Positions 49,301 to 63,810 of a stretch of DNA of 64,000 nt are shown in pieces. How positions within the stretch are numbered: the first letter of the stretch is position 1; each line of letters starts with the position of its first letter. Under the pieces are notes generated by a model. That model made no database searches and was not told the origin of the DNA. It saw only the letters and a program-made list of their open reading frames with translations. Source of the stretch: Mansonella perstans (Eukaryota; Nematoda; Chromadorea; Rhabditida; Onchocercidae); NCBI GenBank assembly GCA_037074765.1, contig JBAMDO010000575.1:248001-312000 (forward strand). The letters are read 5' to 3'. The position numbers and the translations under genes are program-made.

Positions 49301-52300
49301 AGGCAAACTTCTCGGGATATTATCACATCATTATTACTGATTATTTTCAATTTTTATTGGTTGTTAATTTCGTAATGGAAACGGGTGGCACATTTTGTTA
49401 TTCCTTATCAGATCATTTCTTCTGTAAACTTTTTCAACAGTACTAAATATCGGAGTGTTTCACAAGGACAACTCTATTCAAGAGCGTGAAAAGGTAAGTA
49501 TTTTAGTTTGCTTATGAATTTGAAGATATTTAAGAATTAATTTATCTTCCTTATTTATTCGTTCGTCAGCAAATTGTTTAGTTTTTCTGTCCTTACAAAT
49601 ATTTATTGTTCCTAAGTTAAAAAGTTTCATAATATCAGAAATAATTCATTGAATCCAACGATTAGAACTAATAATTAAATATTCTTTAACAAATGAAAAT
49701 TTTTGTTAAAAATCTACCTAATAGGAAGAAGAGGGAGAACGGGTGACTTTTGCATTAGAAAAAGATAATCGTATTTTTGGGTAATTCAATCGTTATCACG
49801 ACTTTGATAATAACGCAATTTTAGCATCACTGGGCGGTGAAAAAACAGGGAAATTCGAGAACAAGCGGGAGAGTGGGAGGATAAAGTTTTAAATTTAATT
49901 ATAATTTCTCCTCTTTTCCTCCTGCACTCATCAGTACTGTTCCTTTAATTATAGTCAAAAAATCAATCAGCTTATACTTTCGAGCTATGAGAACTTCTTA
50001 AAAAAAGGATTAAATCAGAGATTAATTACTAACATGTTTCGTTGACACATTTGTGAAAATTTATTTGAATCTTGAATGAGATTTGTAAGATTAGTAACAT
50101 TTTAAAGACTGAAGGATAAAAGTTTCATTGCAAAAGATGAAGAGATTATTTGCAACACAATGAAATTTCTTCTTACTTTATTTTTTTTCCAAAATATTGA
50201 CCTTGAAAAAAACTATACATTCAGTTACCCGATCTCGTTGACAGGTGACAACAGATGTGAAAAAGGTACCCATTTGATAATCACTCATTGATTTTTCGTT
50301 TTTATAGTGGCAAAATAAGTTATCGTAAATTTATGAATTTCTTTTTATCGTAGAAAATTTGGAATTAAAAAATTGCTAAATCTTTGGGTTAAAACTAAAC
50401 AAATTTCAAATGTCATTACATGCATCATCAATTAGAATATTTCATTTCATCAAAGATATTAAACTATTCAGATTAGTCGTAGCTTTTTCAATTATTAAAA
50501 CTTTTTACTAAAAGTATTTTATTTTAATCCCATTAAAGACATTAAATAATATTAAATCAAAACATTTATAACTGATAGTGCAAAAAGTTAATGTACAGAA
50601 TTAGAAGCATACAATTAGTAAAACTAAATGAAAATTATTTTAAATCATAAAACTATATATATTACCTGAAATACATGTTAATTAAATACGAAGACCATTC
50701 TATTCTTTTTCCGATTAAAACTCAAACATCCATATTACCATAAAGAGTTTAATCGAATTGTCGATGAAGATAAATTCTCTGAGAATGCAATTCAAATTGC
50801 ATGTCAACCATAACTAAAAATTCTTCACTCTTGAAATGCAATGATTAAAATGCTTGTTTTTAAATCATTGGTTGATGAAGTGAGGAGTGAAATCAGTTAA
50901 AGCACTGAGCAGCAATAATCCAATAGTTTGAATTATTGAATGCAAATTTAAAAGTAGCCATTCATTTTCATTTCATTTTAATTTATGCATTCAGCATTTT
51001 GTAACTGAAATCCATAGCTAATTGAATCATTGAAAAGTAGCAAAAGGAAAAATTTTCTTTTATAATAAAAATTTTGTTAAAAAAATTGTATTTAAGAAAA
51101 AGACAAAAATTTGTAAATGCTTAAAAGTTATAAAAATTAAAATCTTCAAAATTTTGTTTCTGAATGATATCGTATGTCAGTCCACTACAATTTTTTTCTT
51201 TTTTTTTTTTCTTTTCTTAATGAGATTTAAGATTGGGCAGAAATTTCTGAGGTACTGGTTCAATTTCCATCCTTTCCTTTCTCCTAATTGCTTTTATGAC
51301 ATTAAATATGCCATATATCACAATGTACCCCAATTTCCCACTTCCATCAATAACATAAATTTTGCTGAGTACATGTAGGTTCCTATAAGTTCAAGTATTT
51401 CAATTTACAGATATTGTTCGAATTTAAAATATCGTATATCTGCAAGAAGTCTAATCATTTTTAAATTGATTATTTTATTTAAATTAATCAATAAATGCAA
51501 GGAAAAAACACACATAGGCAATTTTAATAAAAGCTCAAATAACCTTCGTATTACTTAATTCAAAAAATTGATTAATTAAGTGGAATAACAAAATAACAAT
51601 ATTGGAAATAATAAATTTTTCAAATGGCAGAATTAAGATAGAATTTTAAATAAAACTATTTTAACATCTTTCTTTCAATTAATAATGCTGAACTTTTAAT
51701 TGTATCGTATCCTAAGCATTGCATGGATACAAATAATTATATATAGAAATTTCATAAGATAAAAATTTTTAAATAAATATACTTTTTTGGGTTTTTCAGG
51801 TAAATATAGAAACAATTAGGATGGAAGTAAAATGAAAAACGGTTTTTGGTTCGATTTAAAATATAAGACAAGGAAAGCTGGCCATTTTAATAAAAGCTTG
51901 GCCGTACAAATAGCCATATAAGAGAAAAAGGTATGTGAAGAGAGAGAGAGAGAGAGAAAGAGCTCAACGATATCAGTCGATTGGGAAAATAGGAACTGAA
52001 GAACTATTGCTCCTTTGGCTATAATATGAGCATAAATCACTGTAAAACATTTCACAGAACGTTCCTCTCTCACTTACCCATTAACTTTTACTTCGTCAGG
52101 ACGTTTCTGCGGCATGCACGTGTATTGCAATCCAAAATAAATTTTCTATTTTAATTGAATGATTGAAATTTTTGATTTTAATTCATCCATTCTACAATTA
52201 TAGGTCAACTTTGCTTGCTCACTTAACTAAATGCTCTAAGCATAGTTGTTTAAATCATCATTTGTAATAGGATAAAGAAAAAAATGGAAAAGTGATCTAG

Positions 52301-55300
52301 ATATAGATATATGATCGATCCGAACAGGTTCAATGAGTTGATATTATCAAGAACATTGAATAAAGCGAACTGCAACAAATAAAAAATGAAATGAATTTAA
52401 GAAAAAATGATTCCAACAATTCTGAGAATTCCTACTCTTAACGTGCACAGATGATGAACTAGCATTTTATCATTGAGTTAAATTAAATTTGGTCTGAAAT
52501 TTGAGCCTGAAACTTTATCGATTTCCCATTCCTTTCCGTACTGAATTTTCTAAGCATTTTTTTGTTTCTTCAATTATCATTCTTTTTAAATAAGGAAACT
52601 TTTTTTAATAGCAATTAATCTTTGTGTTAGAAATTTATACGATTAATTTAAATCTAATTAAAGAAATTTTTGTAATCATAAAACACATTTATTAAGATCC
52701 TTCTCAACAGTTTCTTTAAAGTACATTAAATTAATTGTACTTCTTTCAACAATTTGGAGACTTTTCCAAATTTATATCTCAAAAAAGGAAATCTGATCAG
52801 CAGTGAAATTATTGCTGGTCATTTAAGAAGTCTCCAGACACTCATAATTTCACTTCTTATTTTTTTCTGGGATATTTCAAAAATAAGTTTAAAATAATAA
52901 AGGCAATTTGATCGACTGAATATATCAATAGTTTTTTTTTGGAAAATAGCAGAACAAATTGCTTATCATATCAAGCTTATCCAAAACAACTACAGCAAAC
53001 TGATTGACTAAATGATGATGTCATCAAATTCTTCCCAGTCTTCTTTTTTCCCCTATCCAATGAAGGATAAGGCATTTAAACAAGGGTAAATTGTGCTTCT
53101 CATTAATTTAGCAAAATTGAAAACAGGTGGAAAATACAATTAAGGAAGGAAGAAAAGGAATTAAGTTGAAGCATTTACACAACTAGGTGGCGTGGACCGC
53201 ATTTAGTATCGGCAAGACTTTAGGGTATCGGGGTGGTAGTTCTAATCTGTATGTCTAGGTGGGTGTAAGTCGGCGAACATCAAAGACAAAATTCGTATGT
53301 GTCTGTGGTGCGTATATATATTTTAGAAGCGAGTTCGAAATAAAGGGGTAATGAAATTAAATGTGAAAAAGGAGTGTGGCGGCAGAAAAAACCATCCCTA
53401 TCACCCTACTTTAATTTATGCTTAAAGAAGAGAAGCTAGGCCTAAAACGTACCTCACTTGGGCCATTTTTCATTACTTGTTAAGCCAATCTTACTATAGC
53501 TTCTTCTAAAATGTGCCTGAATTAAAATACTAACAATCAATTGCTGTAATTGAAACATTTCCGCACCAATCTGGCAGCATAATGTCTCTAAATTTTCCTT
53601 TCCGATAATTGATAGTTCAAGTTTAATTGCCATCACTGAACTCTTTATCAATTTTGAATCTTAAAATGATTTAAAATCATTGCGTCTACTGAGGTATTAA
53701 AATGGTGAATAAAGCTGGAAAAGGAATTTAGGATTCTTTAAAATAATTTACTTGCTATAACATTTGTTTGAATCCAAACTGTAAGTTTAATGTTCAAAAT
53801 TATGAAGTTTAAAATAATTTTAAATAAAATTTAGTCATAGTTTCTAGAGTAAGAAGGAACGTCTGTTTATCTTTGAGCACATTCATTATTTGGACACTTT
53901 AAGTTTTGCTTTCATGGATTCTAAAAATGAAATCATCCAAGTTATTCAGAAAAAAAAATGCAAAGATATTGAATTGGATTTTTGATAGAAGAAAAATTTT
54001 GTGATGAAAGTATCCAAATTTCAGCTGTTAAACTTCAAGACTCTTCTTTAACATATTAAATACTAATGTAACAAGCTATCATTGATTTTTCTGAAAATTT
54101 TTTCTCTTCTACTTCTTGGATTCTTATCCAATGTAAGCAATATTTGCCATTGTAATGAAAAAAGTTCAATCCAACTGCAACGAAATTAATCTTTTTCCAC
54201 TAAATTCAATTCCAGATTCAAAATTTCATATCAATTCATTCTTTTAAATTTTAATTTTCAATTTTTTAAATTTTTAATTTTCAATATAAATTGCGTTACT
54301 TTGCTTCGCAGGAAAGGATAGTGGAAGGATAAAAAAAGTGATATTGCAGAATATACACAAGGTACTAGTCCAATAATGTAAGTTAAGGCTATACTTTCTT
54401 GCCTTCCTGACTGTTTCACATTAATTGATCAAAGATGTTCTTTTAAATGATTTAAAAGACTTGTCTACTGCAATAAATGTCATTTTTGCTTAGTTCAAAC
54501 TTTCAGCAAATTTTCAACTTCCTAATCACCTGCTAATTAGTTAATTGTTTTGCTCGTTGTTTGTTTGTTTCTCTGATCTAGTACAATACTAGTAAATACC
54601 CCCTTAGTAAATGAAAAACAAAAACAAAAAAACAATTTTTCCTATTTCATTAACGAATCAATTCTAATTAGCTTCCAATAAGCTAACATAGTAACACTGT
54701 CCTTACTTATTGCTGTTGATACCTTTCATCATCTTTGTCATACCATTAATTAAGATCTTTAATTTATTAATTTTAATAGGCAATGGTAATTTTCTTTTTC
54801 TTGAACTAATTCTATTGTTTTCAAGTTTTAATAATTGCTGTATTTCAATGTAATTCTTGTTTTCGGCTTTTTCACCTTGCTTTCACCTTCGCTTTTAATT
54901 GAATTCCAAATTTAAACAGTTAAATTCATTGTTTTCTCTTAAGCAATAAAATCAGTGTTCAGCGATAGGGTAAAATGCGATCGCATCTTATTAGCGATCA
55001 TAAGCAGCGAAAGGGATTTTTCCAAAAAAGCGAAGTACCTATGCAGAATGGTTTCAGTGAGATTAAGAAAGATTAGCATGCAAGCGATAATGATCAAATA
55101 GAAACTATAATTTGCGACTATTTAAAAAACTAAACTTTATGAAAAATTTAAATTGGTAAGGAATAGACAAAGGTCCCGGAAAAGAACGGATTTTTCAAAA
55201 AATTTTGAACCAATTTTACGACCGTTTAAATAATGATCATAAAAACAAAGGTCATTGGCAACAGTGTTCAGCAGAATTAGTTTTTTATGACTCTTCGTCA

Positions 55301-58300
55301 ACGGTGTAGTAACAATTATAATCACGAAATAATCGGTATTGAAAAGAAATGCTTTACCTATTACTGCTATCTTGCCCTGCAACAAGCCAGCCGTTCATCG
55401 TTATCCAGAATTAATTATCTAATAAAAAGAAATTTCCACATCGAAAAGGTCAGAAGGGTCAGGTACTAAATGGATTTTCCTTTCTCTTCATTTTTCACCT
55501 TTTCGGCATGAACAGCTGCAGCAAGTTAGCAAGCAGCAGGCAGCAACCCGTTGAGAATTTTATGGGCTCGATTTATTGACCTGATATGGATCAAATCAAA
55601 TTCATGGACGACTTCGGTTATAATTTCAAAGAGACTCGCCGAAAAGTTGATATTGAAAAGAATGAAAAAATAAAAGTGATTCTGTTAGGAGTGACAGAAA
55701 GAAGTGAAATTCCTTAAATCTTTGATATTTTTACATTCTATTTTTGCTTAATTCACATTTTTTTAACTAATTTTACTTAATTGCTGCATAAATTGTCAAT
55801 TTTAATTTTTTTCAAAAAAGTTTCACAAAAGTAAAATTGAATGAACGGCCAAGTTTATTTCACTTCTTTCTGTTATCTAACTCTTTTAGATGAAATATAC
55901 AATCCGTTGAAGGTTATAAGTGTAGTTTTTTTTGCAAATTATTTCAATCGTAATTTGTTGTATTCAATTTAAAAGGCCTTTATCAATTTGCTTCTTCCTT
56001 TTCACATTCCATTTGCACATTTTTCCGTTTTTCTTTGTTCCCTTTTTTTGAAATAAGTAATTAAGATTTCAAGTTTGCTTTTAAACTAATTTGTAAACTA
56101 GTTGAAATTTTACGAAAAGATATTTTGAATTTTTTTTTTTCACAAACATCCAAGATTTTTAATCATTTTTGGGTACTATCCATTTGAATCATTTGTTGAT
56201 GTGACCTAGTTAGATCAGTTTTTGGGACCTCAATTCATGTTCACAGCAATTAATAGACATTTCAAGCAATTCTCACTTAAAACTTAAATATCTTTAAGTG
56301 CCCGAATCTAGTCTAACTATAGATATAATTTTATTTACACAATTCTTTCACACAGATTTCAAAGATATACGGCAAAATGGTGCTATTTCGAAAATTTTCA
56401 AAATTTCCCTTTCATCTAACCACCACGTTCCATTATACTTTCTTTTCATCACACCGCCTACCACTGCGGTTTTTGCAAAGAGAAAACCACAAAAAAAGGA
56501 TAGAGGTTTCCCGTATGAGAGTTACTTGCAAACGACATCAGTTCGTCACACTCCTACCGAAGCATGTTTGAAAATGAACCTGTATACTTCATTAAATTTC
56601 ATTTCTTTCATGCTGTTGTAAGTCGTTTGTTTTCGGTTTTTCATTTTCACTTATATTTTAATGATTTTAAATTCACTCCAACATTTCGTTTAAGCAGTAT
56701 TGAAAAAGAGAAAAACACGAAAAAAATAGAATGGAATTATGTAAAATGAAGCAAAAGATGGCTAGTTACTAATTAAATACTCTTTGACGTTACTATTATC
56801 TTAGTTCCAGAAATCCAAACACAAAGAATTTAAGATTTGTTAAAAGTTAAAAATTTTACTAACATTTTTTGGCAACATGTCAGCACTTTTGGGATGAGTT
56901 AAATAATAATACTTGCAAATGTATTTAGCAATAAATTAATTTTCTTAATTTCCCATTTAACAAACTTTCTTGAATGTTTGATCAATTGATTAAACTATAA
57001 ATGTGTTTAACAATCAGTTTATTTGTCTAAATCAAATCAAATGATACAGTTAAGTATTTTAATTAAAGGAAAGTGAGCAAATTATTAATATTACTCTGTT
57101 CAACTTCGAAATTCAAATTTAGAAGCTGAGTACTATTGTAAATAATTGAAAAATATCCAAAATATAAGAAATATTGTTTTATTGTTTTTCCGACCTTTAT
57201 GAACTACCTTGAGTCACTTTTTATCCTTATATTAAATTAACAAAAACCATAATTGAATTGAATTGAATTGAATTTTCTTCTTCATTAAAAAACTTCCCGT
57301 TATTAATTATAATGAGAGAATGCTTCATGATCCCTTTAACCAATCAATGAGTTTTGTTTTCAATAAATTTCAATTAACACTTTCAATGCTAATCGATGCT
57401 AGATAATTTCAGTTTACACTGTTTATGCCCAATTTAATGTGTACTTTTTCCGTACTTTCCTTTTGCAAATGATTTTTAAGAAATTTCAAATTTCTCAAAT
57501 TCTAAGAGAAAACACACTGTAAACAAAAATACTTTTCATAGATAAAACTTATGCTAATGTTCAATTTAGAATGTTCATTTGGTGAATTTTGAATTTTACT
57601 GAAATGCTTATGGTGACATTTTTCTCCTCTACTTAACACCAATTTTTGATGCTTACATCAGAAAGGCTCATTTTCAGTGATAACTTACTAGACTAGTAAA
57701 TAGATACATTGAAGTTTGAAAATTGATGAATTTCAAATATATTCAAAATTCTCACTTATTTCTAGGTGACATGCATATCAGGGAAGGGAAACATAGGATT
57801 GAGGAAAAAAGATATGAAATTTTACAGTTTAATAAAATATTATAGTTTATGAAAATCGGATAAGAGAGAGAGGAAAGAAAGAGAGAAAAGTTTTTTCTTC
57901 AATCATAGAAAGAACCAATATTTATATGTATGTACTTATTAATAATTTTATACTTTATTTTCATATATTTAATTAGTTAATTATGCATCATTAAAGATAT
58001 GAATTTTATTCTCATTCTAGTTATTAAATACTTTAGCACAATATTTATTTGTGCACATATACCACATAATGGAAAGGAACCTTTCGGTAGGAACACCTTC
58101 AGACAGTTCTCCTTCTTCTATCTCTCACTTACCACCTGAGTTCTTTTGATGTTTTCCGACAATGACGATAAAATTAATCAATGCTGTATTGCTCTATTGC
58201 TGTTTTTAGGCCTTTAACAATGAGATTGTTTTTATCCAAACATCAGCGCCTACGTTTTATTCATTTTTCATGAACTTATCAGTATTCTTTCTTCCTTTTT

Positions 58301-61300
58301 TAATTAATGTTTTTTGAAAAAGAAAGATTTTATTTAAAAAAATCTTTTATTAGAGGAAAATAAAAGGAAATGAAAAAGAAGAAGTGGAGTTATTTGACTG
58401 GTTTTCTTTGTTTTTTTTAGTCAATTTAATTTTTAACCCTTTAAAATTTCTAAAATAAATGCGAAAAAAAGAAAACGATTAGTTATTTACTTTTTGTTCT
58501 AACTTATTTCAAGATTAATAACATTTTACAACTTTGCATGTTAACTTGCACATTTTGCAACTTTATAAATCAACTTGCACATTCTATGTAAGTTCATAAT
58601 ACTAATAATGGCTAAGGAATGACATCTTGGGGAATTTCATCAAATAGAAATCATACCTGCTTGCTAATATATGCCGTTCCCGAGATTGTATCCTAAATGA
58701 CAGTTGACCATTTCATCCATAAATAAATCTAAAAAGGCAAAGTCAAAGCAACTTATGGCAATAGTATTAATTATAATTTACGCTTATACTTCCTTTCAGT
58801 GCGAACATATTTGAAGTTTGAATCTCCAAAAAAACTTGAAACTAACATTTTTCTCCTCTCGTACTTCATTTTCTCAATTTTTAAATACCGTATGTTCACA
58901 CTTATTTCTTGCTTCAATGACTGTAAGACATGATTTGATGAATTTGTGATGATACATGCATCTGTTGCGTGACAATTGCATACATCGCGACAAATTCATC
59001 AAACCAACTGTTCTGGTAAAATCACAACCGGAAATCTTTCGTTACCATTTACCACCCTTCAACGATCCTAAAGTCTTTGTTATTCAAATGAATGTTTGTC
59101 CATGTGTCTCCCTTGCAGCCGTATAATTTGCCCATTTGGCTCTTATGTCAACTTCAGAGATTTATCCAAAACGAATTTTATGGCTTCTTTTCATGAATAA
59201 TTTGTCCGAAAAATTTTTATTTTTGCTACTGAAATTTTGCAATTTTAATTTCAAATATAATTTAAATGTTAAGTGTTTTATTTTGTTATTGTTTATTATT
59301 TTTAATTTTGTTTGATTTGTTGCTATGAACAAACAATTAAAAGAGGCATAAGTGAATTATTATCAGGAAAAATTTATGCCTTTATTATTCGAGATTAAAA
59401 TTTTGACTTTAATTATCGAAGGTAAAGCTATTTATGCCTGTCATAGGCTGTCGTCGCCTGTTGCTAAGCAGGTGTTATCAAAGAGTTAAATCAGACCAGG
59501 AGAACATTGGTCAGAAATGGACTGGTCAGACTTGTTAACTTTTTACAGGATTTGGAACATGATCACATATAATTAATAGCAAAACTGCAACACTATTATT
59601 CCAGCAACAAAAAATTTCAGGATAAGTTATGAACCATAGAACTGGCAGATACAGTCTGGAATTTGATTCTTGAAGCTTAATTGGCTGAGATCAGAAAAGA
59701 TCAGTGGAATTATTATTTTAATTTTTTCATAACTCAATCGCACACAAAAATCAGTCAATTCATTAAACTTCCCACCAAAATCTTTCATTTTATTTTTTCC
59801 ACGTAATTTTTATTGGAAATGCAAGAATTTATTAGAAAGAAGGAAATTTATAACATATCTGTTAGTACATCTCATGCTTGTTTATTTTTTCCATAAAATT
59901 TATTCGTTTTATTGAGATTTTAAGAAGAATTGGTTCTTTTGTGAAATAAAAATAAATTCAATCATAACTGACCGACTTTTATTTGAGCTGAGACTATATA
60001 AAGCCTCGGTGGATCAAATTTTTTCAAAAAATTCAGAAAAAATGTAATTTATCTTTAGAAAATATAATTTAATTTAACTATCACTATTCATCAGCAGTGG
60101 AATATAATGTTCATGGTATTCTTAGAATAATTGTTGCAAACACTTACATGCAATAATTTTTATGTCGTAGTTTAAGCGCTGAGAAAATAGCATTGTAACA
60201 ACTGCTGAAAATTCGAACTAGGCCAGAGATTCTACCAGCAAACTTTATAGAATTTATTGTTTAAATAAGCATATCTAGAAGTTTCTACTACTACATCTGC
60301 TAATTCTTTCTTTAAGAGCACTAATAAAAATATAATTGAAAATTCATTTCTAATATACTCGATCGTTTTCAATTTTGAAACTTCGTGAACAGCGATTTCC
60401 GTCATTTTCTCGAGTATCAGAAATTCATTTGAACTTATCAAAGTCACTAACTTGCTACAACGTTTTTGGCCTCCTTGACATTTCTTTCAATTCATTGATT
60501 CTGCGCACGCTACGCTTATTGCTGTACACTTTGATTCCTGCAAACAAAATTTGACAGTTTTTTGAAATTTCACTAAGCTTGATCTATTTCGCAAATAAGA
60601 AGAAAGAAAGAATGAAAGTTATTACGGTAAAATTGATCATTTTAATTCCTTCTTCTGAACAAAAGCTTGAAACGTGTAAGATTTTGCTACTCTTATTATC
60701 TTTCATAAATAAAATTTTGCTTGATCAACCTCATTATATAAAGTTTCGAAACAATCTTGGACATCTTGCATCGCGGTGAAATTCATTTGATAAAATCGTG
60801 ATTTACGCGAATAAAATCATGATTATCACATGAAGTAAATATAAATCTTTCTGTTTCGATCTACAAGATGGTAATAAAAGAATTGCAGTACTCGAAAGAC
60901 TTTAATCAAGCTTGCTTAATGGCATTTTAATATTATTTCATTTTGAATCATGTAGTCTTTTGCGCATTGTTTCTTAAATGATGGAAATAAAAAAAGTTAA
61001 GGAACAAGTAAATCTCTGAGGAAATACTTATGAAGTTTACAAGCTATCTCGTTCAATCATCCAAATATTGACAAATGATCCGAAATACTTCGGGAAGAAA
61101 TTCCAGAAGAAATTTTATAGATTACAATGGTTTGCTTAGTCCAATAGAGAGAATCATTTTCGCATGCAAAAAGTTGTGCTAGAAAAGGTCAAAAATATAA
61201 TTGGGATTTTTTTCTGAAATCAGAATAAAATCTGATTCATATGTATAAACATATCCTTTAGTATGCATTGTAAATTTGGTTTACAATTGTATTTCTAACG

Positions 61301-62509
61301 CAGCTCAATTCAAATCATACTTCACAGCACATTTTTCAAAACGATAAATTAAAAAAAAGTACCAACCACATTGAGTATAACTTCTACTGCAAATGATGAA
61401 TTCCTTGTTAAATCGATTTTTCCATAATCCATTACCTTGTTCAACTTGTCAATTATTGAATGAGAAGTGGAAAATGCAGAATTCTGAAAAACTTTTTAAA
61501 TATTTACAAACCGCAATGTTTCATAGTGATCATAATTAAATGATTTAGATTGAAAGAGTGCAAATAAACATTACATTTCGTCAAGTATCTTTAAACATTA
61601 TCAATAATGGATCTTTATCTCTGATAACTGGTTCCACTTATAATTAAAAATGTGATTTAGTGATCATCATTTTTCCATCAATAATTATTTTATTTTAATT
61701 AAACTTTCTTGACACTTGCCTTATTTTTCTGCTATCACTTGTTATTCCATTTCATAGAGAAGCATTGTTAACAAATTTTCGTAACTTCATAATACATCAT
61801 TATATTACTATTATCGTTCCTTCATTTCATTTTAGTTTTGTCCTGCTTTTGAAGTATCGATGAGTGCTGAAATGATAATATTTTTTGATGTTTTCATAAC
61901 AGCAAAATATAATGAGTATTTCAATTTACTACGATGACATAAGTGAAAAACTAAACTTTAGATTAAATGGGAATCATTATAAAATGTAAATTAGTCATCA
62001 ATTAGGATGTGATAATTTTGCAATATTGAAGCTTAGAGAGAGCAAAAATAAGTTGTTGCTTTTTTAGAGTACCGTTTGAAGAATCGAGCAATCATTGGTG
62101 GAAAGCTGAAGCTCAATCAGCTAGGCAAATGATAATCATCGATGATTGTTTGGCTGAGAAGAGTTGATAATAATACTTATGAAATTGTATCAATCCCTTG
62201 AGGATGTTTGTCTCGATATATATATGTGTGTGTCTGTATAGGTGTGTGCATGTGTATGGGTCGATGTGTATGGCTTGTAAACCAGATGCAGCAAAATTGA
62301 TTCATTTATCAGTAGCGAGGAGAAAAGGGGAGGGTGTGGTTGAAGATTTTGAAAATATATAGTCAAATCAGTCAGTTGGTGTCATGAGTGAATCAGCCAG
62401 TTAGTGAGCTTACTATGATACGGTAAGCGATGCGTTTTTATCCTTTTCTTTTAGTTCAGTAAATTTGCTGGATGTATGTCTCTAAAAGCTTCCATATCCA
62501 TTTACCTAT

Positions 62510-62550
62510 TCATTTAAAATGAAGCATTTTACATGCTTCATTTTAAATGA
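62510..62550. repeat. Perfect 18-bp inverted repeat with 5-nt loop
   Basis: TCATTTAAAATGAAGCAT (62510-62527) is the exact reverse complement of 62533-62550, separated by TTTAC. A further TTCATTTAAAATT copy of the outer arm lies about 20 bp downstream (62573-62585). It is a hairpin or MITE-like element. Confidence 0.9.
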
Positions 62551-62585
62551 TACGATGCAACTGATTCATTTTTCATTTAAAATTT

Positions 62586-63265
62586 TCAAAATGATTTCTT
62601 TCTGTCTTTCTTTCTTCTATCTCTCTTCATTTCTTCATTTTTTTTAAAAAAAAATAATCTTTGAAAAAAGAAAAATTTCTAAAATTTTTTTTCTAAGAAA
62701 TGAAAGAAAAAAACTAATCATTCCAGAAGTGAAAAGAAATTTAATTTTATGTAAAGTTGTTTTCAAATAAACGGAAAAAAAAATTATTTTACCTTTTTGC
62801 AATAAATATTTTTTAAGAAAAAAGAGCGAAACAATTCGTCGTTTTCTTTTCTTTCCAAAATTTTCATTCTCCTCTGATTTTTCTTTCATTTTATGAATTT
62901 TAACTACCAAAAATGAATCCAAAAATGAATAAATTTACTTTTTTTTCCTTCTCTTTTCTTCTTCATTTCTTTTTCTATTTTTTTTTTTTTTAAATTTATT
63001 TCAAAAGAATATCATACAGAGATAATGCATATTCAAAACTACTGTTAGAAACAAGATTCGATTCTCATTATCTCAAAGTTTTTCATACTTTTCCCTTGTT
63101 TCATCCCTTCTTTTCATTCATAATAATTTCTTCACTCTTCTTCTTTTTCTTCATCATCTATCATTTTATTTCTTCAATTCCATGCCTATTTCCTTTCTTT
63201 CATCCTACTTCTTTACCTCTTCTCTTCCATTTTTCATATATTTATTAGGTCATCATCCATCCCTT
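62586..63265. repeat. Polypyrimidine-rich region with A/T runs
   Basis: The plus strand is dominated by T and C (CTTTCTTTCTTC-type runs at 62598-62640, 62938-62990 and 63090-63235), with intervening poly-A and poly-T. The 92-codon minus-strand frame at 62644-62922 is a Lys/Phe/Leu-rich artefact of this composition. Confidence 0.7.
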
Positions 63266-63608
63266 CTCATATTTCATTTTCCTCAAACCAGCAAATAGTT
63301 AGACAAAGGGCACAAAAGATTTTCAAATTCATTTTCCTGGTTAAATATAAAAAAAGGGGGAAAAAAATTATGGTCATTTGAAATTTTTAATTTTAACATA
63401 TCACAACAACACTACCCGCCACTTCTGCCTCTACTCTTAACATATCATAGAAATCAGTAAAAATTAGCACTTAATTGAAATGAGCGAAAAATGATCGTGT
63501 ATTAAATGAAAGTTGAATGATTACTAAAATACATTTCGACTAAAGCAAGATTTATTGCAAAACGTGGTGAGTTTTAAATGTTCTAATCTGTTTGCGTGTT
63601 GCAATCAG

Positions 63609-63810
63609 ATATACTACTGTATATGGCCATATGATAATTACAATCCGTAAGAAAGTACTGTATAAATTGCGATTTACTACAATAAAATTACGCCATGTTC
63701 CTATTCAACTACTAATGCGTGAACAAATATCTACTAGAAAGATCTATGAAAATACAGTTGGTTGCGGTTTTCATATTAATAGCAATATTGTCAGTTTTCT
63801 GCAGAATACA
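63609..63810 (+). CDS. Candidate internal exon of an unknown gene, running off the window
   Basis: A 202-bp open segment is bounded by an acceptor-like ATCAG (63604-63608) and a consensus donor GTAAGT at 63811-63816. It enters in phase 2 and leaves in phase 0. It encodes about 67 residues with balanced composition, including YGHMIITIRKKVLYKLRFTT and ENTVGCGFHINS. I recognise no family. Upstream exons were not found, and downstream ones would lie beyond 64000. It may belong to the next gene to the right, or be chance. Confidence 0.35.

Larger units (their letters stand above)
33521..63608. other. Gene-poor region upstream of the Hox gene
   Basis: Roughly 30 kb with no confident gene. I looked on both strands for homeobox segments (WFQNRR), tRNA boxes and long coding frames and found none I would defend. 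GC-richer patches at about 34190-34680, 38700-38990, 46720-46960, 53170-53430 and 58950-59160 stand out and are candidate regulatory elements. Short repeats: A/T runs, CA at 49057-49080, GA at 51940-51957, ATTGA at 57254-57273, and mixed AT/GT near 62215-62260. Confidence 0.55.

Noticed and set aside
56298..56621. 107-codon plus-strand frame
   Set aside because: Non-ATG start, a second overlapping frame in the same stretch, and no motif or splice support.
62644..62922. 92-codon minus-strand Lys/Phe-rich frame
   Set aside because: Composition artefact of the polypyrimidine region.
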